Positions 53,861-64,000 of a stretch of DNA of 64,000 nucleotides are shown one piece after another. The position numbers were made by a program, and so were the translations under genes. The notes under the pieces were generated by a model, which ran no database searches, had not been told where the DNA came from, and saw only the letters and a program-made list of their open reading frames with translations. Within the stretch, counting starts at the first letter, position 1, and the number at the start of each line of letters is the position of its first letter. Source of the DNA: Brachypodius melanocephalos (lineage: Eukaryota; Chordata; Aves; Passeriformes; Pycnonotidae); NCBI GenBank assembly GCA_013398615.1, contig VZSR01003807.1, positions 35,590,295 through 35,654,294 of the forward strand, in the 5' to 3' direction.

Positions 53861-56800
53861 TAATATTTAGAATTAAATTCAGACTAGTAATCTAAATTTT
53901 GGGGTACTGAATTTTCGGAATGGAATTACATGCCTTAACTTCCATATGAACTTTCCTGCCATTTAATCTACACTGACAATGCTTGCAACATTCACAGTTT
54001 GATTGCATTTGTATCTATGAAAAGTTCATTTTAGCATTGTTTAAACGAAATACAAATTTCAGCTGGCAATGAATATAATTTACATTGCTGTGTTATTCTA
54101 TCGTATTCATGCAGTGGCATTTGGTAACATTTGCATCATTTGCAATGGGGTTATGTTAGTGTTAATGAAAAGCTAAAGCAAACATTAAGTCCTTTGTTAG
54201 CTTGAAAGCTAACATGAAACATAAAAATCTAAGACTAAATTTCTAGAATTGCTCTATAACAAGGTAATTTTTCAGCTATCCCTGTCCCCAGGAGTTCCAA
54301 GGAGAATGCCTGGGTATAACTGTGCTTCTTGTTTACAGAAAGGAGCAAGAAAAACTTAGATAAAATCATAAAATTAGTGGTTAATGCATCACTGCAGCTT
54401 CTGCCTGTACAAACACAACGGTCTAAGAGAATCTTTATTGTCAGCTACCTGTGTCAACCCTTTGCAGCCCCTGGAGATATGTAAATGCATGGAATTAGCA
54501 GCTGCCTTTTTACCCCCTCCTATAAGCATTTGCTTTAATGAACTCAGTGTCTCTGATGACCAGTTATGAGAATTATCTAAAAGTACACAGTTTGAATTTG
54601 GATACTCATTCCTGTATTTTGGCACCATTTTCAGAAGACCTCAGTTCAACAAGGCTTTCTGTAAACTGAATTTGTCTTCTCCAAATCAGTGACATTTTTT
54701 AGGGTTTTCCTTCTAAAATCCACATAATGGATGAAAAGCCTTCAATGTTTATAAAATTAATTATAAAATTAATGTCACCATTTATAAGCTTCTCTGCTAC
54801 AGATATTCTGAAGGGTAACAAAAAAAAAAGATATCCAATTTTTTACTTTGTAGTAATTTTCATTTGTTGAAAGAATTAAGAAAATATTGAATTGTTGAAG
54901 TGTAAATGTAGAGAGAAATAATAAAATTGAATAATTCTGGCCATTACAGCTTGCCTGACTAAAAACCAGCAAAACCACAGTCACACAGTCAATTCCAGCA
55001 GCAGTGAGGTAGCCTTTTTGAATGAAAAACTCTTTTCTTCAGATCAGTTTTATTCCATAGACAACAAACCTCATTAAAATATTGCTGACACATGGCATTT
55101 TAAGATAATTAGAAATATGTTTATGAGAAGTCCAAAATTTATGTAATATAATAATATGCATAAATTGTAACGGTAACTAAACTGAAAGACAAAAATAGCA
55201 TATTCCAATTAAAAAAATGTCATCTTTCAATAGTGTTTTCTACCTTTTTGCAGCTGTACACACATGGATAATATGTGCTCACAGAAAATACAGCATGACT
55301 GACAAACTCAGGAATTACATTGTTCATCAGTTTAGTCTGTTGTAGGATCAGAACCAGATTTACCCTGTTTTCAAGGACAAGCTGGGAGAAGGTTCACTAT
55401 CTTCAATTCAGCGTAGAACCCAGTGCTTGGGAGGTTACTGACCCCCAGCAAGAGGCCACTCCTGTTTCTTTCATCTCTTTCAGTATGTTTGAGGGCACCT
55501 CTCTCTCTCCAGAAGACCATTTCTCAAAGACCACATTTTCAAAGTCTCTGCTCATTCTGAGGGTTGGGTTTTGTTTGGGTGTTGGAGGGAGTTTTTCAAG
55601 ACTCCCTGTTTTATTGACAATATTATATCTGTTCCCAAAGCAGAACAGGAAATAGAACCGAGTATTAGGGGAAATGCAAATAATACCTTCCATGTGTTAT
55701 ATATTACACTTTGGTATATAAATACCTACATGAAGCTTACCTATTTTTGCAACAAGGTCTAACATCAACTGTGCAGTTTCAAAAACTGCACATTTCTGCA
55801 GGGTAATTTTGCAATTTTGCAAGAAAAAATATGTCTCTTAACTGCATTACCTCACACTTGTCTTCAGTTAATTCCTTTTGATATACTTTGGGTGGTTCCT
55901 TTTTCAGTAGAACCATTTCCAATTTCATTTCCATCCTTAAAATCCTCACTTTTTACAATGTTTATCTAAATGAAATTGTTTATAATCCACAAAGAAATAT
56001 ATTGCCTACTTTGCTGACCTAGTCAGTAAACAAAAGTACTGGACAACATCACATTGAAACAGCCTCCTACAAGGAAGATTCTGTCCTACTTCAATAACAG
56101 ATCATTTTGCTAATTTCTTCTGGACTACATTTTCTTTCTTTCAATATTAGAATATTTTGACCATGTGAAAAATTTTGCTAATGTACTCCATGTGTCTCCA
56201 CCATATGTTTCACAATTGTCCTCTTCAGGAAATAAAGTGATGGGGTTTAAGCACGTTTGCTCTTAGCTAAATCAGGTCTGCCTTCTCTGGGCTTCCATAA
56301 AATGATTGTTTAAAAAATGTATCATAAAAATGCTACCATATCTTTGTTGGTGCCAAGTCTGACTGACTTGTCTACAACTTAAGATTTTTACTTTCTTTCT
56401 AATTTCACCACCGATTTTTAAAACAAAACTGTGGTGTGTTTGCCCTTCTACAATCTTGTAGGACTGCCCTAGAATTCTTAAACATGATTAATAATGATTC
56501 AAAGATAGTTCTGGCTTAGTTAATTTCATCACATCTTGACATTTTGGCTGCTTCTAAGTTATTTAATATTCTCTAACCTGTCCTTTCTTTGTTCTGACCT
56601 ATTCTCCTAACTCTTGTTAAAATTAATTGTGTTAAAAATTATCCATTATAATTTAATATGCAAAAATCATCTTTGTGTTCATGCAAATAATGTATGAAGA
56701 GAAGCTAGTCTTTGAAAAACAGGGGGTTCAAGTTGATTTGATTCAACAAAAAGTCATACTGATACCTGCAGCAACTAAAACCCAATCCCAGTAGGGATAC

Positions 56801-56936
56801 AGGTGATGTAAGGTTCCCTATCCATCTATTAGTTCAATATACATTGAGAGGTTGAGGTCAGAAAGGCCATTCACTCTCATGGTTCTGCAAGATCTTTAAT
56901 TTCTCCAGAATTTGCCACAGTGCACTAGATGATTAA
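53861..56936. other. AT-rich non-coding stretch, no gene seen
   Basis: About 3.1 kb with no supported gene. It includes a perfect 10-base-arm hairpin at 55770-55792. The frames at 54384-54569 and 55320-55655 are not recognisable. Confidence 0.6.
55770..55792. repeat. Perfect hairpin, 10-base arms, 3-base loop
   Basis: TGTGCAGTTT pairs with AAACTGCACA around a CAA loop. There is no T-run after it, and no gene nearby to which it could belong. Confidence 0.92.
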
Positions 56937-56980
56937 TTTTTTTTAATTTTTTTAATTTTTTTTATTTTTTATTTTTTTTT
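56937..56980. repeat. (T)nA-rich simple repeat
   Basis: T runs of six to nine bases are interrupted by single A or AA (TTTTTTTAA, TTTTTTTA). It is low complexity. Confidence 0.95.
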
Positions 56981-58584
56981 AGCATGGACATTCTGTCTGG
57001 AAAAATTGGTTTCAAATTATCAATTTATGTGATACTTTCTTCCCAAAGTAGTAACAAATATTAACTGCCACCAAGGGCTGTATTTCAAATGGCACTTTGG
57101 ACATAAAGAACATTTTAGAACAATGAGCAATTTGCCAGGAACACATTAATTTTCTAAATAATCTTCTTACAGAAAGCCCCAAAACAAATTTGATTGCATT
57201 GTTTTTCCTCTCTTCTTTCTGTTATCCTGTGGCCTCTGATACCTGGCTGTATGGTATGCAGCTGGGGGGAGACAACATGCTTTGTGCTTTTATTATAGTT
57301 CTTTATGTAAGTTATTGCTTTGCTTTTAAAGAAGGAGCATCACTCCTCCAGTGAACCCAGCAGCACACTGCAGCCTAACCCCAAACCTATTTCAGTTTGT
57401 AGAGTCAGAAGTTCTTCTGTCTAGTCCTGCCATTGAAAGTTAATTTTCACTATTAGACCCTAAACCACCACACCACAGATAATTGTCCTTGTAATTTACT
57501 CTGAGGGGGACCTAATCAACTGCATCAGAAGTGAATGCCATTGGACAATACAAAAGACAATCAGTTATTTTGGGAGTAAGAAAGCACCCAATGCACCCCT
57601 TGATCTAATTCTTGTATTGGGGAGAGGCTCTGAAAAAGTTAATAGAGTCTCTTCTTCATCTTTGCAGGTCATCTTCAATTTATCACTATGAAATCAAATC
57701 TTTTGGGAGCACCACCATTAACCTCCACTAGCTTAGGTACATCCATCAAGTCCTCATTCTGTTTATATCATTATTATCGGGGAAGTCATTGCTCTTCAAA
57801 CCATCGTGACTATTAAATTCCTACACATTATGAAATAAACCCTATTTTATCCATAAAACTCAGAGAAGCTGCAACATCCACAGGTTTTTTATGAAGCATA
57901 TAAATGAATACCTTGAAACTTTACATTCTTTTGAAATATCATCTGTGGTAGTGTATTTAGTATGTCAAGATAAGAAACCTACACTAAATAAAGGCCAAAC
58001 TTCCTTTGAATAAAAGTACTAGTTTCCCTCCTCCTTTCTTAACTCTTCCCTTTAAAGAATATTTAAAAAAAATCATGCATTTGAAAGACATTACAAGTAA
58101 ATGATTCAGTGACCATGTCATCTATTCTCCACTCAGTAAGTGCCCATAACTCCTTTTAATGTCAGTGAATGTTGTGTGCATGCACTTATAACAGAATGTA
58201 CTCCCACAGTAGAGATTACAGGTTTTCATAGAAACTGCAGATCTATACACTCTTCTTCTGTAATTAATATCTCTTAAGATAGGACAAAACTTCAACAAGC
58301 TGGGTGTCAACAACTAGTGGCAACAGAATAGACTCAGCAAAACAAAAAATGTAGAAATACTATCATCTTTTGACTTACATGGTTAATCTCATTTGTTTTC
58401 AGGCAATGAACACTGTAAGTGGCTCCTACTTACAGGTGAAGCAGTTCCATGTTGTACAATCTCTTATACCATTGTAATCTGACAGCTTTAACATTGCAGG
58501 TATAATGGGGTATTTTGTATTAGGCACAAAAAAATTGCTATAGCCTATAAACAAGCATGAAGCACCCAAAAATAAATAGAGTAA
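56981..58584. other. AT-rich non-coding stretch, no gene seen
   Basis: About 1.6 kb with no supported gene and no recognisable repeat. Confidence 0.65.
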
Positions 58585-59569
58585 ATGCTAGGATATTTAT
58601 GGTTGGGACCACACCGATCTAGTCACGGAATTAATATATTTACCTATAATGGTTTGAGATTATCTCTGTGCTCCTTTCCCCAGGGATACATTACACCCTA
58701 TACCCCATTACCCAGTTTGGGAATAAGATTCATTGCCAGGAAGGGAAGAAGAATGGTTCCTCCCATAAAACTTACATTAAAAACACAAGAGGTACAAGTG
58801 CTCAGAACCACATCACAAAAGCAGAGACAGGAACATGGGAAGGTGTTCCAAGCAGGCATAGAAAAGAGCCAAAAAGATCCAAGGTGGTCAACACCACAGG
58901 TTTTGGAGGGATGGATTCACTATAAATTTGAGGGCTACTTCTCAGAGACCAGTAAGTGCTCCTTCCATGGACAGAATGTTCTCATCAAACTGTCCACTTG
59001 ATTAGGTTACTATTATCTTCATGGCCAGTGTCAAAAGTGCAAGAAGATGTATAAACCCTTCATAGTGGAAAAATGAAGGTGTTCACAACTCTTCCTGTTA
59101 TCTTATGTTTATTGGGGGAGATGAAAGATGTTATGTGAAAATGGAAACTCAAAAAAAGAGCTCACCACATTTATTCAGGGATTTTTTGAAAGCTTCAACC
59201 AGTTGGCCTCAAGTGGATTTGAGAGAAGACAAACACCTGGCCTGGCTGAGACATACAACCTATTCCTGATGCCCTCACTCCCTCAATTGACACGACATAT
59301 CCAGGTGTACTTCTCTGGGGTGTTAAAGACTGAAAGCAAAGGGAGCACACTCCCTCACATCACTGGTGAGAAAAGTCAACTTCAGCAAAGACACTGGACA
59401 TCCATTGCCCAGCCTGTTAGATACTATGCCCCTTTTCCAGGTCCAGCCAGGGCTTAGTGCATGTACTGAAGATGCAAAATGCACACACAGAGAATATAAG
59501 TACACACAACAACACAAGGGGAAGAGCAAGGTCTTTACTGGCAGCCTCATTAACATTATCAGCACTTAA
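58585..59569 (+). pseudogene. Unrecognised coding-like relic
   Basis: I do not recognise this sequence. One plus-strand frame runs from 58585 to 59457 (291 codons) with only three internal stops, all TGA, at 58999, 59074 and 59122. In DNA of this composition about fifteen stops would be expected by chance. The first part, 138 codons, is the longest uninterrupted frame in the window. The conceptual product is polar and basic, with a Lys/Gln/Arg-rich middle, and has a Cys-x2-Cys pair (codons at 59029 and 59038) followed by basic residues. After about 59450 another frame (59366-59569) continues with a Lys/Thr/Gln-rich peptide, which would fit a frameshift. The segment also looks less AT-rich than its flanks. 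It could be a decayed processed gene, an ERV or DNA-transposon remnant, or chance. No poly-A tail, terminal repeats or known domain were seen. Confidence 0.3.
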
Positions 59570-62500
59570 ACAATGAGAGCACCATAGAAAGCATCATCTT
59601 GCTCCTCATTTCCCAGCCCCTGTAGTAGAATTTCCTTAACTGATAATGCTACCAGTTCTACAGGCCACACATCCTGTGTTATTTTAAATATATCTCCCCT
59701 CACTTTCTCTCGCTCCAATTTATTTCTTCATCTTTTTTCTTTGGAAAAGTTGATTTGTCTAAGATACACTTTTATATTTTATTGACATAGATTAAAACTA
59801 CATTAAGTATAAGCAAGAAATATTTTAAAAGAAAAAAATCCCTCTCAAGCCTACAGTCCAATAGTCATTGGCTTTGGTTGAAATGTTTTTGGTTAACTTC
59901 TGTTTTACCTCATTAAGTTGCTTTGATTTAAAATGTATCATAGTAATATAAGTAGCACTTAATCAAATAAAGTGTCTACATCTTTCCATTAATTTTAAGA
60001 AAATAATCTATAAAAATCTTTTTAAAAATGTTTACAACTACAAAATTGAAGTAGTGGAATCTTCAACTTTGGTAAGAAACAACTATCTTGTGATGCTCTA
60101 CTTTAATTTGTCAATCTATTTCAGGGTCATGAAATATATCTTAAGATTCTGTTGGGGTTTTTTTTCTGGAGGGTGAAGAAAACTGAGAGTTAATATGTGA
60201 TTTCCAGCACATACAATAGGTAAATGAACTGCATATCAGATGAAGTTATTTTTGTTTCATTTAGAAAAATGCCATCTGAAGTATGCACAACCGAACAACA
60301 AATTATGGATTGAAATTCATACTGCTTGATTGTGTGGGCACCTTCCTGCATACTTTCCCAGGTCAATTTGATGGTATCTTGGAAATGAGCAAAACAAAAG
60401 TGTTCTACTATTTCACTAGTAGAGTAATGGAAAAAATCAGATATTTAAAAATCCTGAAATTTACACATTTTGAAGCATCATTAGTCACAGAGGTAGATAT
60501 GTCCATTTCAATCAGGTTAGGGGAGCCTTCTGTTTTAGCAACTTAGAAACCTTCAGTAATTGCCACCTACTCTTCTTTCTGGAATCTTCTCTTTTTTTCC
60601 ATTTCCTTGCCTCATTTTCCTCTCTACAGAGTGCAAAGAAGTCCAGGAAGGAAATTTGGGCTTCTAGAGGGGAAGAGATTTTCTACAACTGCAGGGAAAG
60701 AAAGAAATTATTGCTTGGGGCTAAATCTCAGGGAAAGGAACATCTCAGCTGTCATTAACACTTCTAGCCATCTTCTGGAACAAGCTGGTTCCCTCTCAGT
60801 TTGGCTTTTCCTTAATCTAGGAGAGTTCTTCTGCCACTGAAGCAAGATTTAATTTTGCCTTCCTCACTACTCAGCAAAGAAGGCTTGAGTCAGTTCTGAC
60901 TCCTTCAGCAACATTTAGAGAGACTCTATTAACTTAAATGTCCAATGAAAGTGTTTCAGAAAGTTCATCCTTAGAATTATTGCTTATGATCAACTCTTTT
61001 AGCATGACAGATCATCCACCATGAAGTCTATCATAAAGAATCTATGGTTTTTCTTCATTAAGTATAGAATGGGTTATGGCAACCATTGCTGATTTCTGGT
61101 ACATAAAATACTTAATTCAAGGGCCTTAATAACTGAGTCAAGCATGATCAACTGTCTTCTCATTCTGGAAAACACTGAGCATACTTTTATTTTAGGGATG
61201 TATATCTAGACTTGCTGATGAGATGTTACAAACATAATCCCTCCTGTGGTCACTGTCTAGTCAAAGTCATTATTTCACCAACTAAAGGTATATAAATAGC
61301 ATTTTTATTTAGGTCTTGGTCATGATCACTCTGCCTGCTTATGATCTAATGGTCTAATTCTGTAGGCTATGAGCTGTGAGTACATGTACACTCTGTAGTC
61401 TGCTTTTGTTCATTACAAATATATGACATAAAATAATCCCAAGACACTAAAAGTATACAACACTGACTGCTCTTTTTTATGACTGGAAATAAATACAGAA
61501 CTAGTGTCTCATTCATCTTTTTCTCCTGCTGGTATTATATACCAACCCTGGATTCAAGATCATAAAAATATGATGGATAGAATGTTTTATTAGTTAATAT
61601 AGGGATAACTAAACGTTAGATGAAGAGTCTCTATCCAGATCAGACTGTTAGCATTATTTCAATCAAAGTGTTTTGTTTCAGTCCAAACCTGAATTCACAG
61701 AGCTCATTTCACTTCCACTTTAATTCTGAGTGCTGAAAGTGAGCTGTCTAGCAGCAGAGACTGAAGCAGAACACACCTTGTTCTGGAAAAGCCAGTTCTT
61801 AACACTCAGTCAGTGTTTTCAACTCAATGTGTAAAGGATACTGAAGCTACAGTCAAATTAACTTGGATAAAAAGCCATGGTGAAATATTTATATGGGAAG
61901 AAAAGATTATCCTGTCTTTATTTCTTGTAACACTTGGTAGCCTACACTCAAATTAAACAGAGGTTATATCGGCAAGAAGTCATAAGTATTTGAGTTGCTC
62001 CCTCACAGAGACTACTGTATAACCATTAAGACTAATTGGTTTAAATAACCAAATTGACATAGTAAGGTTGGAGAACTGGTCAGTTTTACAGAGACTTTTT
62101 AAAAACTGGGTAGACTGGAAGGTCAGCAATTAAACATTACAGCAATGGATACCATGGCAAAACTAAGCCAGAAAATTTCTGAAATGATAAGAGATTGATT
62201 AACCTGGAATGTAGATGGGTGAAAGGGAAGAGTGAGCCAGAAGAGCCCCAAAGCTGCTCTTATCACACTAGTGTTTATAGACAAGCCACATACAACCAGA
62301 GTTCTCAATTTCCTTAGTGTGCAATGTTGTGCTGTATCAAGTGACATGGGATTTTTTTTTACTCTTAAATAAAGATTTATTCTTTAGACTTTGGGCTGTG
62401 GTTCGAAGAATTTGGCAAATTCAATTCATGGGACATTGTACTGGTGTAAGTTTCCAATTATATAAATGTAAATTTCTAGTTGCAGACAGCTATTTTCATA

Positions 62501-64000
62501 ATATTTTTTATTGAAAGAGTTTTGCCAATACCCTTCTCTATCCCAAAATATACACCTTTGCAGTTTACAAATAGTGAAATTGGAGAAAGTCCCTAATTTG
62601 TAAATTTCAAGATCAAATCATTATACTAACCCTGAAAACATGAAAACAATAAAAAGAAAAAACCTTATCAATCTTACTATTGACATTGTTTACCAAGAAA
62701 CAGAATCTCTGTTGCATTGAGTTTTCCAGGTAAAATTAATCAGAAATAATTGTATTTTACTTATTGATCCGTGTTTTCTTGAATGCCAGCCTAATTCCAT
62801 CATCAGGACAGGTATTTTTCAGGCATATAGATTTGGTTATAGATTCCAAAGTTTCTAACTCCTCCAACCAAGTCCCTATTCAACAGCTATGATTCATGTT
62901 GAGATTCTCTTCTGTTGGAGAACCACTCTATCTAACCAAGTCCATCTGTTTTTCATCCCTTTTGCACCACTCATGAAAAACAAAGATCTCAAAAGATCTG
63001 GAAATACGATTTTTTGTCCACTTGCTGCTATCAGCCTCGGCTTCCCTGTTAACTTGTGCCTATGAATTCCATTAGCTGCATATTATGAAACCATATATTT
63101 TAGTGTTTCTCTTGCTGTTGTTGTTCTATCTACAGCTGGGACTACATTCACTTTCTCAGGTTGTTGGTGAGTTTTACAATAAAGCAAACCACAGTATTAT
63201 CCCTCTCTTCTTTTACTGTCAACTTATCTGTTATGACTTTTTGTTTTTTACTTCGGGTCTCAGTTTGCTATAAGGTCTTGGCAAGTGTTTCACAGGATGC
63301 AGCTGAAGGGTGGCATGTAGTGTACACATCCTGTCAGCACCAATAGATGTGTAGTCCTGGTGCTAAAGGAAAATAAAAAAGAGTTTAGACAGACACTGAC
63401 ATTCTGTCAGCACTACTCTTTCTGATCTGAACAACATGAGGTGAGCTTTTCAGTGAGCTAACAGAGCTAAATATTCTTCTCTCACTGAAATACAAACACT
63501 TAATCCATTTGGTTATCGGGAATCATTACCAAAGACCATCAGTAGCAACCATTAACAACTCTCAATCACAACTGATTCAGGATGGATTCAGATCTCTAAG
63601 TCACAGTAAAAATTTCTCAGCCAAAACATTGTCTTTTGCCTAAGTGTTCAAGTCTTCCAGAACATGTCCACCACCTCAGTTAAAAACACTCCAAAAACAT
63701 TCTTCTTCTAGTAAAGTTTCATGAAGTTTCATGAAGTTTCTCAATAAAAACCTGATCTAATAATATCATGTAGCAGATTCCACAGTCCATAGGCTGTCGT
63801 GTTGATGAGGTCCAACATGAGGTTTTACACATGACTGCTTACCCATAATCAAAAGCAAGGCTTGCTGGGGAAAGTGGGGAGGATGACATTTTGATTGTAT
63901 GAGAGCTCTAATTTTTCATAAACTTGACAGATAGGAGAAGGGAGATATGAGAAATGGGAGTTAGGCTGATATGGCAACATCTGGAATACAGAGTCAGCAG
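59570..64000. other. AT-rich non-coding stretch, no gene seen
   Basis: About 4.4 kb to the window end with no supported gene. A 10-base unit AGTTTCATGA is repeated about three times at 63714-63741. Open frames are at most 87 codons (60283-60546) and have no recognised domain. Confidence 0.65.
63714..63741. repeat. Tandem repeat of a 10-base unit (~2.8 copies)
   Basis: AGTTTCATGA occurs in perfect tandem and ends in AGTTTCTC. Confidence 0.92.

Noticed and set aside
55320..55693. Overlapping 111-codon plus and 96-codon minus frames
   Set aside because: Both strands are open over the same DNA, neither resembles a known protein, and no exon borders were found.
55770..55792. Hairpin considered as a transcription terminator
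   Set aside because: Rho-independent terminators are bacterial, there is no following T run, and the window is vertebrate DNA.

Overview
The window reads as ordinary, AT-rich, non-coding nuclear DNA from a bird. The evidence is the repeat content. There are three CR1 LINE relics (two carry the typical avian CR1 3' end), a solo LTR resembling songbird ERVL-type LTRs, and two fragments of another LTR-like repeat that is common in bird genomes. The ERV content and the close match of one LTR to songbird-type LTRs make a passerine more likely than a galliform, but that is inference. There is one 100-base N gap at 38698-38797, so this is a draft-style assembly.

I find no intact protein-coding gene, no convincing exon with splice sites, and no rRNA, tRNA or CRISPR array. 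The open frames are short and scattered over both strands. Most lie in T-rich, A-rich or repeat sequence, as expected by chance in AT-rich DNA. The window is either an intergenic gene desert or lies within a very long intron. The sequence alone does not decide between these.

Layout: 1-38 is the end of a GAAG microsatellite. 2605-3104 is an internal CR1 ORF2 fragment on the minus strand. About 9850-10335 is an ERVL-like LTR with a polypyrimidine core and an AATAAA signal. 10469-10521 is a 53-base poly-T run. 11203-11600 (minus) and 15190-15388 (plus) are CR1 3' ends. 18211-18353 is a CAAAA-rich tract. 23790-23935 and about 32590-33085 are fragments of one LTR-like repeat family in the same orientation. 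38380-38697 is a GC-richer block with a degenerate tandem repeat that runs into the assembly gap. About 39541-40255 is a further repeat-like block. 53807-53860 is a TTTA microsatellite. 58585-59569 is the only stretch with a protein-like open frame (291 codons, three internal stops) that I cannot assign. The rest is unique-looking AT-rich sequence with some short perfect inverted repeats and a few stretches that look like candidate conserved non-coding elements.

No new multi-gene system is visible. The items most worth a second look are the unassigned coding-like relic at 58.6-59.5 kb, the repeat-associated assembly gap at 38.7 kb, the overlapping hairpins at 17.2 kb, and the inverted-repeat cluster at 31.1-31.3 kb.
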